Under the pieces are notes generated by a model. It did not search any database, had not been told where the DNA came from, and was given only the letters and a program-made list of their open reading frames with translations. The position numbers were made by a program, and so were the translations under genes. Positions 19,124 through 27,900 of a stretch of 64,000 bases of DNA are shown piece by piece (the first letter of the stretch is position 1; every line of letters begins with the position of its first letter). Location of the stretch: the NCBI GenBank assembly GCA_027214385.1, contig JAPVXR010000005.1, positions 62,001 through 126,000 of the forward strand, given 5' to 3'. The DNA is from Cryomorphaceae bacterium 1068. Its GTDB lineage: Bacteria; Bacteroidota; Bacteroidia; Flavobacteriales_D; Cryomorphaceae.

Positions 19124-19510
19124 TTAAATGTCAAGTCCCGACAGGGAAGGTTTTCTAAGCATAGTGCCTACATAAAGGAGCGTTGTAATAATTATAGCAG
19201 GAACAGGTATGCCGCCATTTATAATCACCTCCGCAAGTAGTGCACCACCCATAAAGCCGAGTAATAGAAAGAATCCCATGTTCATTGTCTTTGGAATCCA
19301 ATACAGAAAGATTAAGGTCAATTCCAAGCCACCGATCAGTTGCATAGAGTTTTCCCAATTGGGCAATTTGGCAAAATTTTGAGCCATTTCTTCTGTACCT
19401 GTTAGTTTGGTAATTCCCGCCATAATTATCATCAACGAGGGCATAGCCGATATCACGTATCCTGCAATCCTTCTGATTTTACCGATTTCTTCTTCGTGTA
19501 GTTTTTTCAT
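19124..19510 (-). CDS. DoxX-like family membrane protein
   Basis: A 128-residue protein with four membrane helices and the DoxX-like pattern: MLIIMAGITKLTG-type second helix (here SLMIIMAGITKLTG), NWENSMQLIGGLEL and a third helix ending GFMGGALLAE. Relatives are inner-membrane proteins often linked to redox or thiosulfate metabolism, but function is mostly unproven. An FNR-consensus palindrome lies in the 87 bases upstream, centred 36.5 bases from a -7-like element, which points to control by a Crp/Fnr regulator, possibly the one encoded immediately upstream. Confidence 0.82.
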   Translation of the reverse strand: MKKLHEEEIGKIRRIAGYVISAMPSLMIIMAGITKLTGTEEMAQNFAKLPNWENSMQLIGGLELTLIFLYWIPKTMNMGFFLLLGFMGGALLAEVIINGGIPVPAIIITTLLYVGTMLRKPSLSGLDI

Positions 19511-19538
19511 TTCCTGAATGGTAAAGGTTTATTAGGAT

Positions 19539-19546
19539 CAAAGGTG
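19539..19546 (-). promoter_or_regulatory. -7-like element of the doxX promoter
   Basis: CAAAGGTG on the plus strand reads CACCTTTG on the minus strand, one base off the Bacteroidota TAnnTTTG consensus. Its last base is 36.5 bp from the centre of the FNR-like palindrome. The predicted transcript start is a few bases downstream, before the DoxX-like gene. Confidence 0.4.
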
Positions 19547-19568
19547 CGGCTGCATAAACTGCCCTGCA

Positions 19569-19582
19569 TTGATCTAGATCAA
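19569..19582. promoter_or_regulatory. FNR-type operator, perfect palindrome
   Basis: TTGATCTAGATCAA is a perfect 14-base palindrome and an exact match to the FNR consensus TTGATnnnnATCAA. It lies in the 87-base gap between the Crp/Fnr-type gene and the DoxX-like gene, both transcribed leftwards, at a position fitting class II activation of doxX. Confidence 0.6.
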
Positions 19583-19597
19583 GAAAAGACGCGAGGC

Positions 19598-20071
19598 TTA
19601 TTTCTGCCCTACCAATTGGTGGCGTACTCGACTGAGGGCTTCAGGGGTGATACCCAGATAAGAGGCGATCATGCGCTGAGGAACGCGCTGAACGATGTCG
19701 GGATAGGTTTCTATAAAGTCAAGGTACCGATCCATGGCTGTGGCACTCATGAGCATGATCACCCTGCGCTGCAGTACAGAAAGACGGTTGATCAGACTCT
19801 GTGAATCCTTAGTATGTTTCATATCCTTTTCCCTCTCTATAAGCGTAGCATCTTCGAGCACATCTATAAAAAGTTGAGCCGGTATATCAGCAGGGTTGGT
19901 GTCGGCAATAATCCAACCTTCAGGTGCAAAGAGATAGATGTGCTCTTTTCCCTTTTCATCGATAGTATAGCTGCGTAGTAACCCCGTTTGCACCACGTAT
20001 ACTTTCGTATTCAGGTCGCCTATTCGTTGCAGGATTTCTCCTTTTTTTACGGTGATGGTTTTTGGGGGCAT
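19598..20071 (-). CDS. Crp/Fnr-family transcriptional regulator (short)
   Basis: A 157-residue regulator with a cyclic-nucleotide-type sensor barrel (residues 1-85, for example VYVVQTGLLRSY and HIYLFAPEGWI) and a C-terminal helix-turn-helix, VPQRMIASYLGITPEALSRVRHQL region, 129-152. It lacks about 30 residues of the usual N-terminus; the in-frame stop just upstream (shared with the end of the aspartyl protease gene) shows the start at 20071 is real. No FNR-type cysteine cluster is visible. It follows the protease gene by 12 bases. Candidate ligands and targets are unknown, but Crp/Fnr-type palindromes lie nearby at 19569 and 22245-22317. Confidence 0.88.
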   Translation of the reverse strand: MPPKTITVKKGEILQRIGDLNTKVYVVQTGLLRSYTIDEKGKEHIYLFAPEGWIIADTNPADIPAQLFIDVLEDATLIEREKDMKHTKDSQSLINRLSVLQRRVIMLMSATAMDRYLDFIETYPDIVQRVPQRMIASYLGITPEALSRVRHQLVGQK

Positions 20072-20083
20072 CGGGAGAGGTCT

Positions 20084-21376
20084 TTATGGATCTAAAGGTA
20101 GCATCCTCATCCGCTCCAATTGAAAAGTCAGTACTTCTTCACCGCGCTCTATTGTCATCTCAATCACATCTCTTTCTTTAAATCTGATTTCTCTAGAATT
20201 GACCAATTCGCAAATCAAATCGCTGGCATCAGCCGAAAAGTCGTACTCGTCAATCTTGAGAATTCGGTCACCGATTTCAAGTTTTCCGTCGGCCGCAGAG
20301 CCATTGTAAATAGAACCGATTTCCATTCCTCCATTCACCAAGTTTACTCCATATCCGTGACTATTCAATGTGCTGTTTTCATAGGGAGATACAGATTTCA
20401 TATAGATCTTTCTGTTCTTCCAATCGAGGACTACATCGTAATGTTTGAAGAATGCATTTCCAAAATTATCGGAGTGTGCATCGAAGGCGACTATACTATT
20501 GGGTACAGTCAAGTTGCTAAGCTCCATGGTGTCAATCACCGCATAGAAAATCGTGTCGGCGAGAGCTTTTCCTCCTACGCCATAGCTCGTTGCTCCGAGC
20601 TCCCATGTAGTGGAAATGGGTTTCCTTTTTTGTGCCTCTCTCAGGTAGTTTAGTGGGAATGAGAACTCCTTGTTCGAACCCGTATCGAAAATCATATTTT
20701 TTGCCGTTACCCCGCCAAACGAAATATCGATTATGGGAGTGCCTGTCATCTTTACATCAAAGGGGAGAACAGCATAACTACTGTCTATCCCAAAATCGTT
20801 AAGGTCGGAGCTCAAGCTCATGGTCTCATTCTCATAATCTATTTTCCAAAAGGCTTGTCGCATCAGGTTAGCACCTATAATGCCATCTATTTCCAAGCAT
20901 TTAAAAATGTCTGATGCGCTCAAGTTCTGAATTACTGCACCGGTATTTTTAAAGTGGACCCCACCCACATTGATATCCTCCAAGCGCACAAATGCGTTGC
21001 CTTTCGTGGAGTTTCCTCCAGAGTCTTTCACACCGCCTTTAGTTTCGGTAACGAGATTTAGCCTTTCGGCCAATTTCTCTGAAACCAGATTGGGCGCCCC
21101 CGTGTCGAATAGAAACCAAGCCTTTTCACCATTCACTTCCACATTAATAAAGCAGAGCCCACCACGATATTCAAAAGGCACGGTCACATTGAATTTCTCT
21201 TGTTCAACCGAGCCCTCTTGCATGAGTTTAAAAACCTTTGACGATTGACAGCTACTGAGAAATATGAGAAGCAACGCCAAATAAGCTTGGTTAAAAACAG
21301 TCCTTGCGCTGAGTGATGTACGGGGGCTTTTTCGAAATAGGATGTTCACTGTACTCGCGATTTGAATTTTCCCCAA
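20084..21376 (-). CDS. retropepsin-like aspartyl protease with PDZ domain, lipoprotein
   Basis: A 430-residue protein with a lipobox LSSC at about residue 43. Two aspartyl-protease lobes are visible: WFLFDTGAPNLVS with Asp in DTG, and NMIFDTGSNKEFSF with a second DTG, which is the arrangement of a pepsin-like single-chain enzyme. A C-terminal PDZ domain follows (ISVSPYENST onward, with GDRILKID). Such lipoproteins are common in Bacteroidota, but substrates are unknown. The N-terminus before the lipobox is unusually long, and no better internal start is available. It is the first gene of the run that includes the Crp/Fnr regulator, 12 bases downstream. Confidence 0.86.
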   Translation of the reverse strand: MGKIQIASTVNILFRKSPRTSLSARTVFNQAYLALLLIFLSSCQSSKVFKLMQEGSVEQEKFNVTVPFEYRGGLCFINVEVNGEKAWFLFDTGAPNLVSEKLAERLNLVTETKGGVKDSGGNSTKGNAFVRLEDINVGGVHFKNTGAVIQNLSASDIFKCLEIDGIIGANLMRQAFWKIDYENETMSLSSDLNDFGIDSSYAVLPFDVKMTGTPIIDISFGGVTAKNMIFDTGSNKEFSFPLNYLREAQKRKPISTTWELGATSYGVGGKALADTIFYAVIDTMELSNLTVPNSIVAFDAHSDNFGNAFFKHYDVVLDWKNRKIYMKSVSPYENSTLNSHGYGVNLVNGGMEIGSIYNGSAADGKLEIGDRILKIDEYDFSADASDLICELVNSREIRFKERDVIEMTIERGEEVLTFQLERMRMLPLDP

Positions 21377-21408
21377 AGAAAAGCATAGTTCGATTTACAG
21401 GACCTATA

Positions 21409-21927
21409 TTACTCAGTGGGAGTATTCGAATTGAAAATGTCTCTGAACAGTTTCCATCGTCCGTCTTCTTTTTTCCAAAGCACGATGTACTTTTCTTCGG
21501 CCACGGCATCATCGCCAACGTAAAGCGTGAGCTCGCCTACTTCTGCGAGTAAAGCTTCTGTTCCGTAGACTTCTTCCAGTCTGATGTCAACAGCGGTAAT
21601 ACCTGATTGAACAATGCCTGACATGGCGGATTGAATGGCCGCTCTTCCCTTAACTGCAGGTGCTCCTGAGTTCATGAATTGCGCATCGACGGTATAAGAG
21701 TTGGCTAATCCGACAGAATCGCCTGCGGCAACTAGGGCGGCAAAGTTTTTATTGGCTTCTTCAATCTCTGCTTTAGCGGCTTCGAGATCAAATTCAGGAA
21801 CGATTTCCTCTACAACTTCTATCTCCACTTCTTCAGTTGGCTGCTCGCAGCTTTGAAGTCCAATGCTTAACGTGAAAAGGGCAAGAAATGCAATGAATGA
21901 ATGAGGAAAGAAAGCTGATTTTTTCAT
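21409..21927 (-). CDS. DUF4440/SnoaL-like lipoprotein
   Basis: A 172-residue lipoprotein with lipobox LQSC, an acidic linker rich in Glu and Val (EEVEIEVVEEI) and a SnoaL/NTF2-like DUF4440 domain, residues 50-172: AEIEEANKNFAALVAAGDSVGLANSYTVDA-type start, then MNSGAPAVKGRAAIQ and a final beta sheet ending in EKYIVLWKKEDGRWKLFRDIF. Such cone-shaped domains often bind small hydrophobic ligands, role unknown. It is 32 bases upstream of the protease gene. Confidence 0.85.
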   Translation of the reverse strand: MKKSAFFPHSFIAFLALFTLSIGLQSCEQPTEEVEIEVVEEIVPEFDLEAAKAEIEEANKNFAALVAAGDSVGLANSYTVDAQFMNSGAPAVKGRAAIQSAMSGIVQSGITAVDIRLEEVYGTEALLAEVGELTLYVGDDAVAEEKYIVLWKKEDGRWKLFRDIFNSNTPTE

Positions 21928-22244
21928 GGGTTTGGTTTGTTCAAGGGTTTAGAGTAGGACTTCAAAAAGTTCGGTTGAAGTTAAGGCAATTTGTCGTTAA
22001 AGTATTAAACCAATTGCTAGAGCCAGTTCCTGTCAGGACTCGCTGTTTTAAGTCGTACCTATCCTAGTTTGTAACGAAGGCTTTCCCGGTTTTTGAATCA
22101 GATCGATTCAACCCTACTTTATGAGTGGTGCAAATGCATCATGAAATCTTCATTTTTCTGCCCCGCATCAGAAATGGGGATTATTGAGAACTCAATTCTC
22201 TCAAACCAAACATAGTTGGCAACTGTATTTTTCCATTGAGTCTT

Positions 22245-22262
22245 GTGTAACATTAGTCACAC
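22245..22262. promoter_or_regulatory. operator palindrome 1 (GTGTAAC...GTCACAC type)
   Basis: The sequence GTGTAACATTAGTCACAC is an 18-base inverted repeat with one mismatch per arm. It is the farthest upstream of three related sites and its centre is 28 bp from the next. Confidence 0.55.
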
Positions 22263-22274
22263 GGAATGCCCTTT

Positions 22275-22288
22275 GTAACGTGGGTTAC
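22275..22288. promoter_or_regulatory. operator palindrome 2 (GTAACgtggGTTAC)
   Basis: A perfect 5-4-5 inverted repeat, GTAAC and GTTAC around four bases, centred at 22281.5. It has the same arm sequence as the third site, 29 bp downstream. Confidence 0.65.
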
Positions 22289-22303
22289 CTGAAGCCGAGT
22301 TAA

Positions 22304-22317
22304 GTAACATTGGTTAC
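22304..22317. promoter_or_regulatory. operator palindrome 3 (GTAACattgGTTAC)
   Basis: A perfect 5-4-5 inverted repeat centred at 22310.5, flanked by AA and TAA. The centre is 36.5 bp from the last base of the downstream -7 element, so if transcription starts about five bases after the -7 element the site is centred near -41.5, the position used by class II Crp/Fnr activators. Confidence 0.65.
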
Positions 22318-22339
22318 TAAGCTCGGCGTTCTATGCCTC

Positions 22340-22347
22340 TACTTTTG
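22340..22347 (+). promoter_or_regulatory. -7 element of the RND operon promoter
   Basis: TACTTTTG is an exact match to the Bacteroidota consensus TAnnTTTG. No TTG is found at the usual -33 distance, which fits a promoter that needs an activator. The operon starts 76 bases downstream. Confidence 0.5.
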
Positions 22348-22422
22348 CGCTTTAATTCATAACCGAGGGCTTTTCAAAAGCATTCATTTGATCAGCCCGA
22401 AATCAAAATTCATTGTGAAAAT

Positions 22423-23733
22423 ATGAGGCATCGGATAGCATTGGTTTGGATCTTTCTCTACACGGGTTCAGGTCTTTTTTCTCAGGATACGGTTTCAATT
22501 TCAAACGCAAATGTCCTGGCGGAAATACAAGAGTCAAATCTCCAAGTAAGACTCGCTCAGAGTGATTTCGAATCGGCTCAGGCTGATTATCGTCAGTCGA
22601 ATGCCCTGTTCTTGCCCAATATCAGCGCTTCTTATTCGGCTATACTCACCACAAATCCATTGATGGCTTTTGGCTCAAAGCTGAATCAGGAAATATTGAC
22701 GCAAAGCGATTTTAATCCTGATTTGCTCAACGACCCCGATCAAATTGACAACTACGCCACGATGATTGAGGTACAGCAACCTCTCATTAACATGGATGGG
22801 CTTTTTGAACGACAAGCGGCAAAAAGTAAAATGGATGCCTATGAGCTGAAGGCTCAACGCACAGGCGAATACCTCAATCTGGAATCGCAAAAAGCCTACA
22901 TGCAATTGCAGATAGCCTATAAGGCCGTGGAAGTGCTGCGCAAAGCTGATGCTACTGCCGACGCCAACCTGAAGTTAGTACAAGACTATTACGATCAGGG
23001 CCTTTTGCAAAAGATGGATTTGCTCGATGTAGAAGTGCGCGTAAATCAAGTGAAAAACCAACTTCAGATGGCTCTGAGTAATTTGCAAAATGCCTCCGAC
23101 TACCTCGCTTTTCTTTTGAATCAAGATATGTCGGGTAAGGTATATCAACCAACGGAAGACTTGAACGCTGAGATGGAATCGTTGGAATCGATTGCGATGG
23201 TACCCGAATTCCGAAAGGATATTCTGGCAGTGGAAAAGTCAGCTGAAGCCTATGGCAAAATGCTCCAATCAGAAAAGATGGGCTTTCTACCGCGTCTCAA
23301 TGCATTCGGAAACTACCAAATATACGATGGCGATCCATTTGGATTTGGTGCCAATGGATACCTCGTCGGAGCCAGTTTGTCCTGGTCGCTTTTCGATGGG
23401 TACAAATCCATCGGGAAATACCAAAAGTCGAAAGTGGAATATGCCAAAGCTCAGACAGAAGCACAACAGTATCGCAACCAGAGTCAAATGGAGTTAAACC
23501 AGGCCAATCGTCAGCTTGAAGACGCTTCAAACAAACTCAACAATAGCCGGTTGGCCTTCGAGCAGGCCGAGGAAGCTTACCGCATCAGAAGCGATCGCTT
23601 CAAGGAAGGATTAATGAAAACTACGGATTTATTGATGTCTGAAACGCAGATGTTCAAAAAGGAACTCGAATACCTACAAGCAATTTTCGAATTTAATTAC
23701 AGCAAAAAGTACCTCGAATTTTTAACCCGCTAG
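22423..23733 (+). CDS. TolC-family outer-membrane efflux protein
   Basis: A 436-residue protein with a signal peptide (cleavage near LFSQ) and two OEP repeats made of long coiled-coil helices joined by short strands, for example NLQVRLAQSDFESAQADYRQ region and the second copy near residues 315-400. It forms the outer-membrane exit duct of a tripartite efflux pump. Length and repeat architecture are normal. It is the first gene of a five-gene operon and ends two bases before the adaptor frame opens. Confidence 0.9.
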   Translation: MRHRIALVWIFLYTGSGLFSQDTVSISNANVLAEIQESNLQVRLAQSDFESAQADYRQSNALFLPNISASYSAILTTNPLMAFGSKLNQEILTQSDFNPDLLNDPDQIDNYATMIEVQQPLINMDGLFERQAAKSKMDAYELKAQRTGEYLNLESQKAYMQLQIAYKAVEVLRKADATADANLKLVQDYYDQGLLQKMDLLDVEVRVNQVKNQLQMALSNLQNASDYLAFLLNQDMSGKVYQPTEDLNAEMESLESIAMVPEFRKDILAVEKSAEAYGKMLQSEKMGFLPRLNAFGNYQIYDGDPFGFGANGYLVGASLSWSLFDGYKSIGKYQKSKVEYAKAQTEAQQYRNQSQMELNQANRQLEDASNKLNNSRLAFEQAEEAYRIRSDRFKEGLMKTTDLLMSETQMFKKELEYLQAIFEFNYSKKYLEFLTR

Positions 23734-23747
23734 AAATGGTCAACACT

Positions 23748-24827
23748 ATGAAAAATATACACAAAAGCATTTTTGGTCTCAGTTTACTCTTGTTCGCTGC
23801 AGGATGCTCGCACGAGGCAGAAAAAAGCACGATTGAATCTCCATCCATAGCCGTAAAAGTTCAGAAGGCCTCAGGAGGTGAAAACACGCGATACATCTCG
23901 GCAACGGGACAAGTAGAAGCTACAAAAAGCGCCAATCTCAGCACCCGAATGATGGGCTACGTTCAAGACCTTCCGGTAAAGACGGGTCAAAATGTCAATA
24001 AAGGCGATTTGTTGATCAGCGTTTCCAACACGGATTTGCTGGCCAAAAAAGGACAGGTTGAAGCAGGCGTGATGCAAGCTGAGGCTGCCTTTAAAAATGC
24101 CGAAAGGGATTACGAACGCTTTCAGGCCTTGTTTGCCAAGAAGAGTGCTTCCCAAAAGGAGCTCGACGATATGACTACCCGCTACGAGATGGCCAAGGCC
24201 GGACTTGAAGTGGCCCGTCAAATGGAAAATGAAGTCAATGCACAGTTTTCGTACGCCAATATCAGAGCTCCCTTCAGCGGTGTGGTGATCAACACTTTCG
24301 TGAAAGAAGGAGATATGGCCAATCCGGGAATGCCCTTGGTGAGTATGGAAGCTCCTGGCAAAATGCAAATCGTGGCTATGGTTTCAGAGTCGGAAATAAA
24401 ATACGTTCGCGAAGGATTGGCAGCAGATATTTCGCTCAAATCCTTAGGCAAAACGATAGAAGGTACGGTGAGTGAAGTGAGCCTTTCGGCAAAAAACACG
24501 GGAGGCCAATATGTGGTGAAGATCGATATGGAATCAGATAGCTCCGTATTTGCCGGTATGTATGCCAATGTGCGAATCCATGCCAATAGAAAGAACAATC
24601 AAATAGAAAACGAAAGTGTGTGGATACCTGAAGCTGCCCTCGTTCACCAAGGACAACTCACGGGAGTCTACACCATTGGAAATGAAAATGCAGCCATTTT
24701 ACGCTGGCTCAGAACGGGTAGAAATAACGGTGAAGAGGTCGAGGTACTTTCGGGCTTAAAGTCTGATGAAACAATTATCGTCTCAGCCGAAGGTCGTTTA
24801 TACAATGGCGTCACAGTTACATTTTAA
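23748..24827 (+). CDS. RND efflux periplasmic adaptor, lipoprotein
   Basis: The start at 23748 is preferred over 23736 since it gives a tight lipoprotein signal (MKNIHKSIFGLSLLLF, lipobox AAGC). The 359-residue protein has the membrane-fusion layout: a lipoyl half-motif at GYVQDLPVKTGQNVNKGDLL, a coiled hairpin from about residue 95 to 160, the second lipoyl half AQFSYANIRAPFSGVV, then beta-barrel and membrane-proximal domains. It bridges the RND pump and TolC. It follows the TolC gene directly and is followed after 132 bases by the pump gene. Confidence 0.92.
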   Translation: MKNIHKSIFGLSLLLFAAGCSHEAEKSTIESPSIAVKVQKASGGENTRYISATGQVEATKSANLSTRMMGYVQDLPVKTGQNVNKGDLLISVSNTDLLAKKGQVEAGVMQAEAAFKNAERDYERFQALFAKKSASQKELDDMTTRYEMAKAGLEVARQMENEVNAQFSYANIRAPFSGVVINTFVKEGDMANPGMPLVSMEAPGKMQIVAMVSESEIKYVREGLAADISLKSLGKTIEGTVSEVSLSAKNTGGQYVVKIDMESDSSVFAGMYANVRIHANRKNNQIENESVWIPEAALVHQGQLTGVYTIGNENAAILRWLRTGRNNGEEVEVLSGLKSDETIIVSAEGRLYNGVTVTF

Positions 24828-24959
24828 TTTTTGCTGAAACTCAACTAGACGAACACGCGCGTGAGGGATAGAAGCATTTATCCTTTTTGGCCTTTTCAGC
24901 CAAAAAGATAGTAGCGGATAGCCCGGCCCGAAGGGACACGCCCAAAGAAATATAAAGAC
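24828..24959. other. intra-operon gap with a hairpin and a GC-rich conserved-looking motif
   Basis: Between adaptor and pump genes lie 132 bases. A perfect nine-base stem CTTTTTGGC/GCCAAAAAG occupies 24883-24907. Immediately after it, 24913-24943 starts AGCGGATAGCCCG and ends ACACGCCC, a motif that I recall as recurring in noncoding DNA of Flavobacteriales. It could attenuate or process the transcript. Confidence 0.4.
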
Positions 24960-27900
24960 ATGCAAGAAGGAATATCGGGTAAAATTGCCAACTTCTTTAT
25001 CAATTCCAAGCTGACCATTTTGCTGATGATCGGACTGATGGTGATCGGGGTGTACAGCTCTACGCTCATCCCTCGTGAGGAGGAACCGCAGATCGTAGTG
25101 CCCATGGCCGACGTGATGATAGGTTATCCGGGGGCCAATCCTCAGGAGGTGGAAAGTCGCGTAATCGTGCCCCTGGAGAAGGTGCTCGCCAATATTAAGG
25201 GTGTGGAACACCTGCATAGCTCGGCGATGAATGGAATGGGGATGATCATCGTTCAGTTTTACGTGGGAGAGGATGTGGAGCGTTCATACGTCAATCTGTA
25301 CGATGCATTGATGAAGAACCGCCACCTGTTTCCCGAGGGCGTTTTTGAACCTATTGTAAAAACCCGCTCCATTGACGATGTGCCGATGTTGGGGCTGACA
25401 TTGTGGAGTGAGAACTACGACGATTTTGAGATTCGGGAAATGGCTGAGGAGCTGGTGACTGAGATCAAAAAAGTAGAGGATGTGGCCATTACCAATATCA
25501 TCGGTGGGCGAAATCGCGAACTGCGCGTGGTGCTCGACAAGGATAAAATGGCCGAAAGCGGGATAGATGCATTGGGAATAATCGAGATGATCAAGGCCAA
25601 TAATTATAGCTCACAATCGGGTCGTTTTAATAGCGGCGACGAAGAGTTTTTGGTTACCACGGGGCAGTTTTTGGGCTCTGCCGAAGATGTGGGAAACATC
25701 GTGGTTGGCGTGCATCAAAATATGCCCGTTTACCTCAATCAAATTGCAAGCGTTGAAGACGGGCCAGAAGTGCCTGCCACTTACGTTTCTTTTGGCTACG
25801 GCTCTGCCCAAGAGGCACATGCAAATGCTCCGTCTGAATATCCTGCCGTGACCATTTCGGTGGCCAAGGTGAAGGGTGCAGATGCCATGAAAATCTCGGA
25901 AAAAATTCTGGATAGAGTAGAGGGCTTGAAGCTTTCGCTCATACCCGATGATCTCAATATTGAAGTAAGCCGTAACTATGGGGAAACGGCATCGCACAAG
26001 GTAAGCGAGCTTTTGCTACACCTTGGGGTGGCCATTTTGGCCGTTACCATTTTGGTGATGTTTGCCATGGGATGGCGCGGTGGTTTGGTGGTGTTTTTCT
26101 CTGTTCCACTCACCTTTGCGCTTACGCTGTTTAGCTACTACATGCTGGGATATACCCTAAACAGGATTACCCTTTTTGCCTTGGTTTTTGTGGTGGGAAT
26201 TGTGGTGGACGACAGCATCATTATCGCTGAGAACATGCACCGCCACTTCAAGATGAAGCGCCTGCCGTTTAAACAAGCCGCCATCTACGCCATCAACGAA
26301 GTAGGGAACCCTACGATACTGGCCACCTTTACCGTAATCGCAGCGATTTTGCCGATGGCTTTTGTGTCGGGAATGATGGGGCCTTATATGAGCCCAATGC
26401 CGATCGGTGCATCCATCGCCATGATATTATCGCTCTTTGTAGCATTGACCATTACGCCTTATCTGGGCTATTACCTCCTTCGCGAGAAAGATTCTCAAGA
26501 GCACAAAGAAGCGGAAGGAATGGAAACGGGCTGGATTTACCGTGTGTACAAAAAGATAGAGCAGCCAATGCTCGACAGTTCTTCCAAACGCTATATTATG
26601 CTTGGGATTACAGTGGTGTTATTGTTGGGTTCGGTAGGGATGTTTTTCACCAAATCGGTGGCTGTAAAAATGCTTCCATTCGATAACAAAAACGAATTTC
26701 AGGTGGTGATAGATATGCCCGAGGGAACCACGCTGGAACGCACGGCGGCTGTGACCAAGGAGATCGCTCAGTACCTGTCTACGGTTCCCGAGATTGTGAA
26801 TTACCAGAACTATGTGGGTACTTCTGCACCGATCACTTTCAACGGATTGGTAAGGCATTACGATATGCGTTCTACCAGCAATGTGGCCGACATACAAGTG
26901 AATCTCTTGCACAAAGGCGAGCGCTCCGATCAGAGTCACGACATTGCCAAGCGGGTGCGTCCGGAAGTGCAAAAAATCGCTGCCCGATACGGAGCGAACG
27001 TGAAGATTGTAGAGGTACCACCAGGGCCTCCCGTTCTTTCCACTTTGGTGGCTGAGATTTATGGCCCCGATTACGATGGGCAAATAAAAGTCGCTCAAAG
27101 TGTGATCGATATTCTGGACAGTACAGATGCCGTGGTAGATATCGACTGGCGAGTGGAAGCTCCACAAACCGAATACAGATTGGTGGTAGACAATGAGAAG
27201 GCCATGCTTAATGGAGTGGCTCCTGCACAAGTGGTGGGAAACATTACCTACGTACTCGGCGAGCATACGGTATCGAATTTATATGATGAGAACTCCAGCG
27301 ACCCTGTCGGAATCGTTCTGGCCCTGGATGATCGGGATAAAACCGATCTGCAGGCTATTCAGAACTTGCAAGTGAAAGGACAAGCGGGCAATATGGTGCC
27401 GATGAGTTCATTGGTGCGGATAGAGGAAAACACCTTGAAGCATTCCATTTACCGCAAGGATCAGAAAAGGGTGGTATACGTAATGGCCGATATGGCGGGA
27501 GGACTGGAAAGTCCGGTGTATGCCATTTTGGGGATGGAAGAGAAGTTGAAGGAAATTAAACTTCCGGAGGGCTACACCATGAATGAAATGTACATGGGCC
27601 AACCCGAAGACGAGCAAAACTACACCGTAAAGTGGGATGGCGAATGGCAGATTACGCTGGAAGTATTCCGAGACTTGGGAGCGGCCTTTTTGGTGGTGAT
27701 TATTGTGATTTACATGTTGATCGTCGGATGGTTCCAGAATTTTAAAACCCCTCTGGTGATGATGGTAGCTATTCCGCTGTCTTTGGTGGGAATTGTGTTG
27801 GGGCACTGGATTTTGGGTGCCTTCTTTACCGCGACTTCTTTTATCGGAATGATTGCCTTGGCGGGAGTAATGGTTCGGAACTCCGTGCTGCTCATCGACT

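Larger units (their letters stand above)
21928..22422. other. intergenic region with promoter and operators of the RND operon
   Basis: A 495-base gap between divergent genes. The right-hand third carries three Crp/Fnr-like palindromes and a -7 element described separately. In the left 300 bases I see no gene, no repeat and no clear promoter for the divergent DUF4440 gene. Confidence 0.55.
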
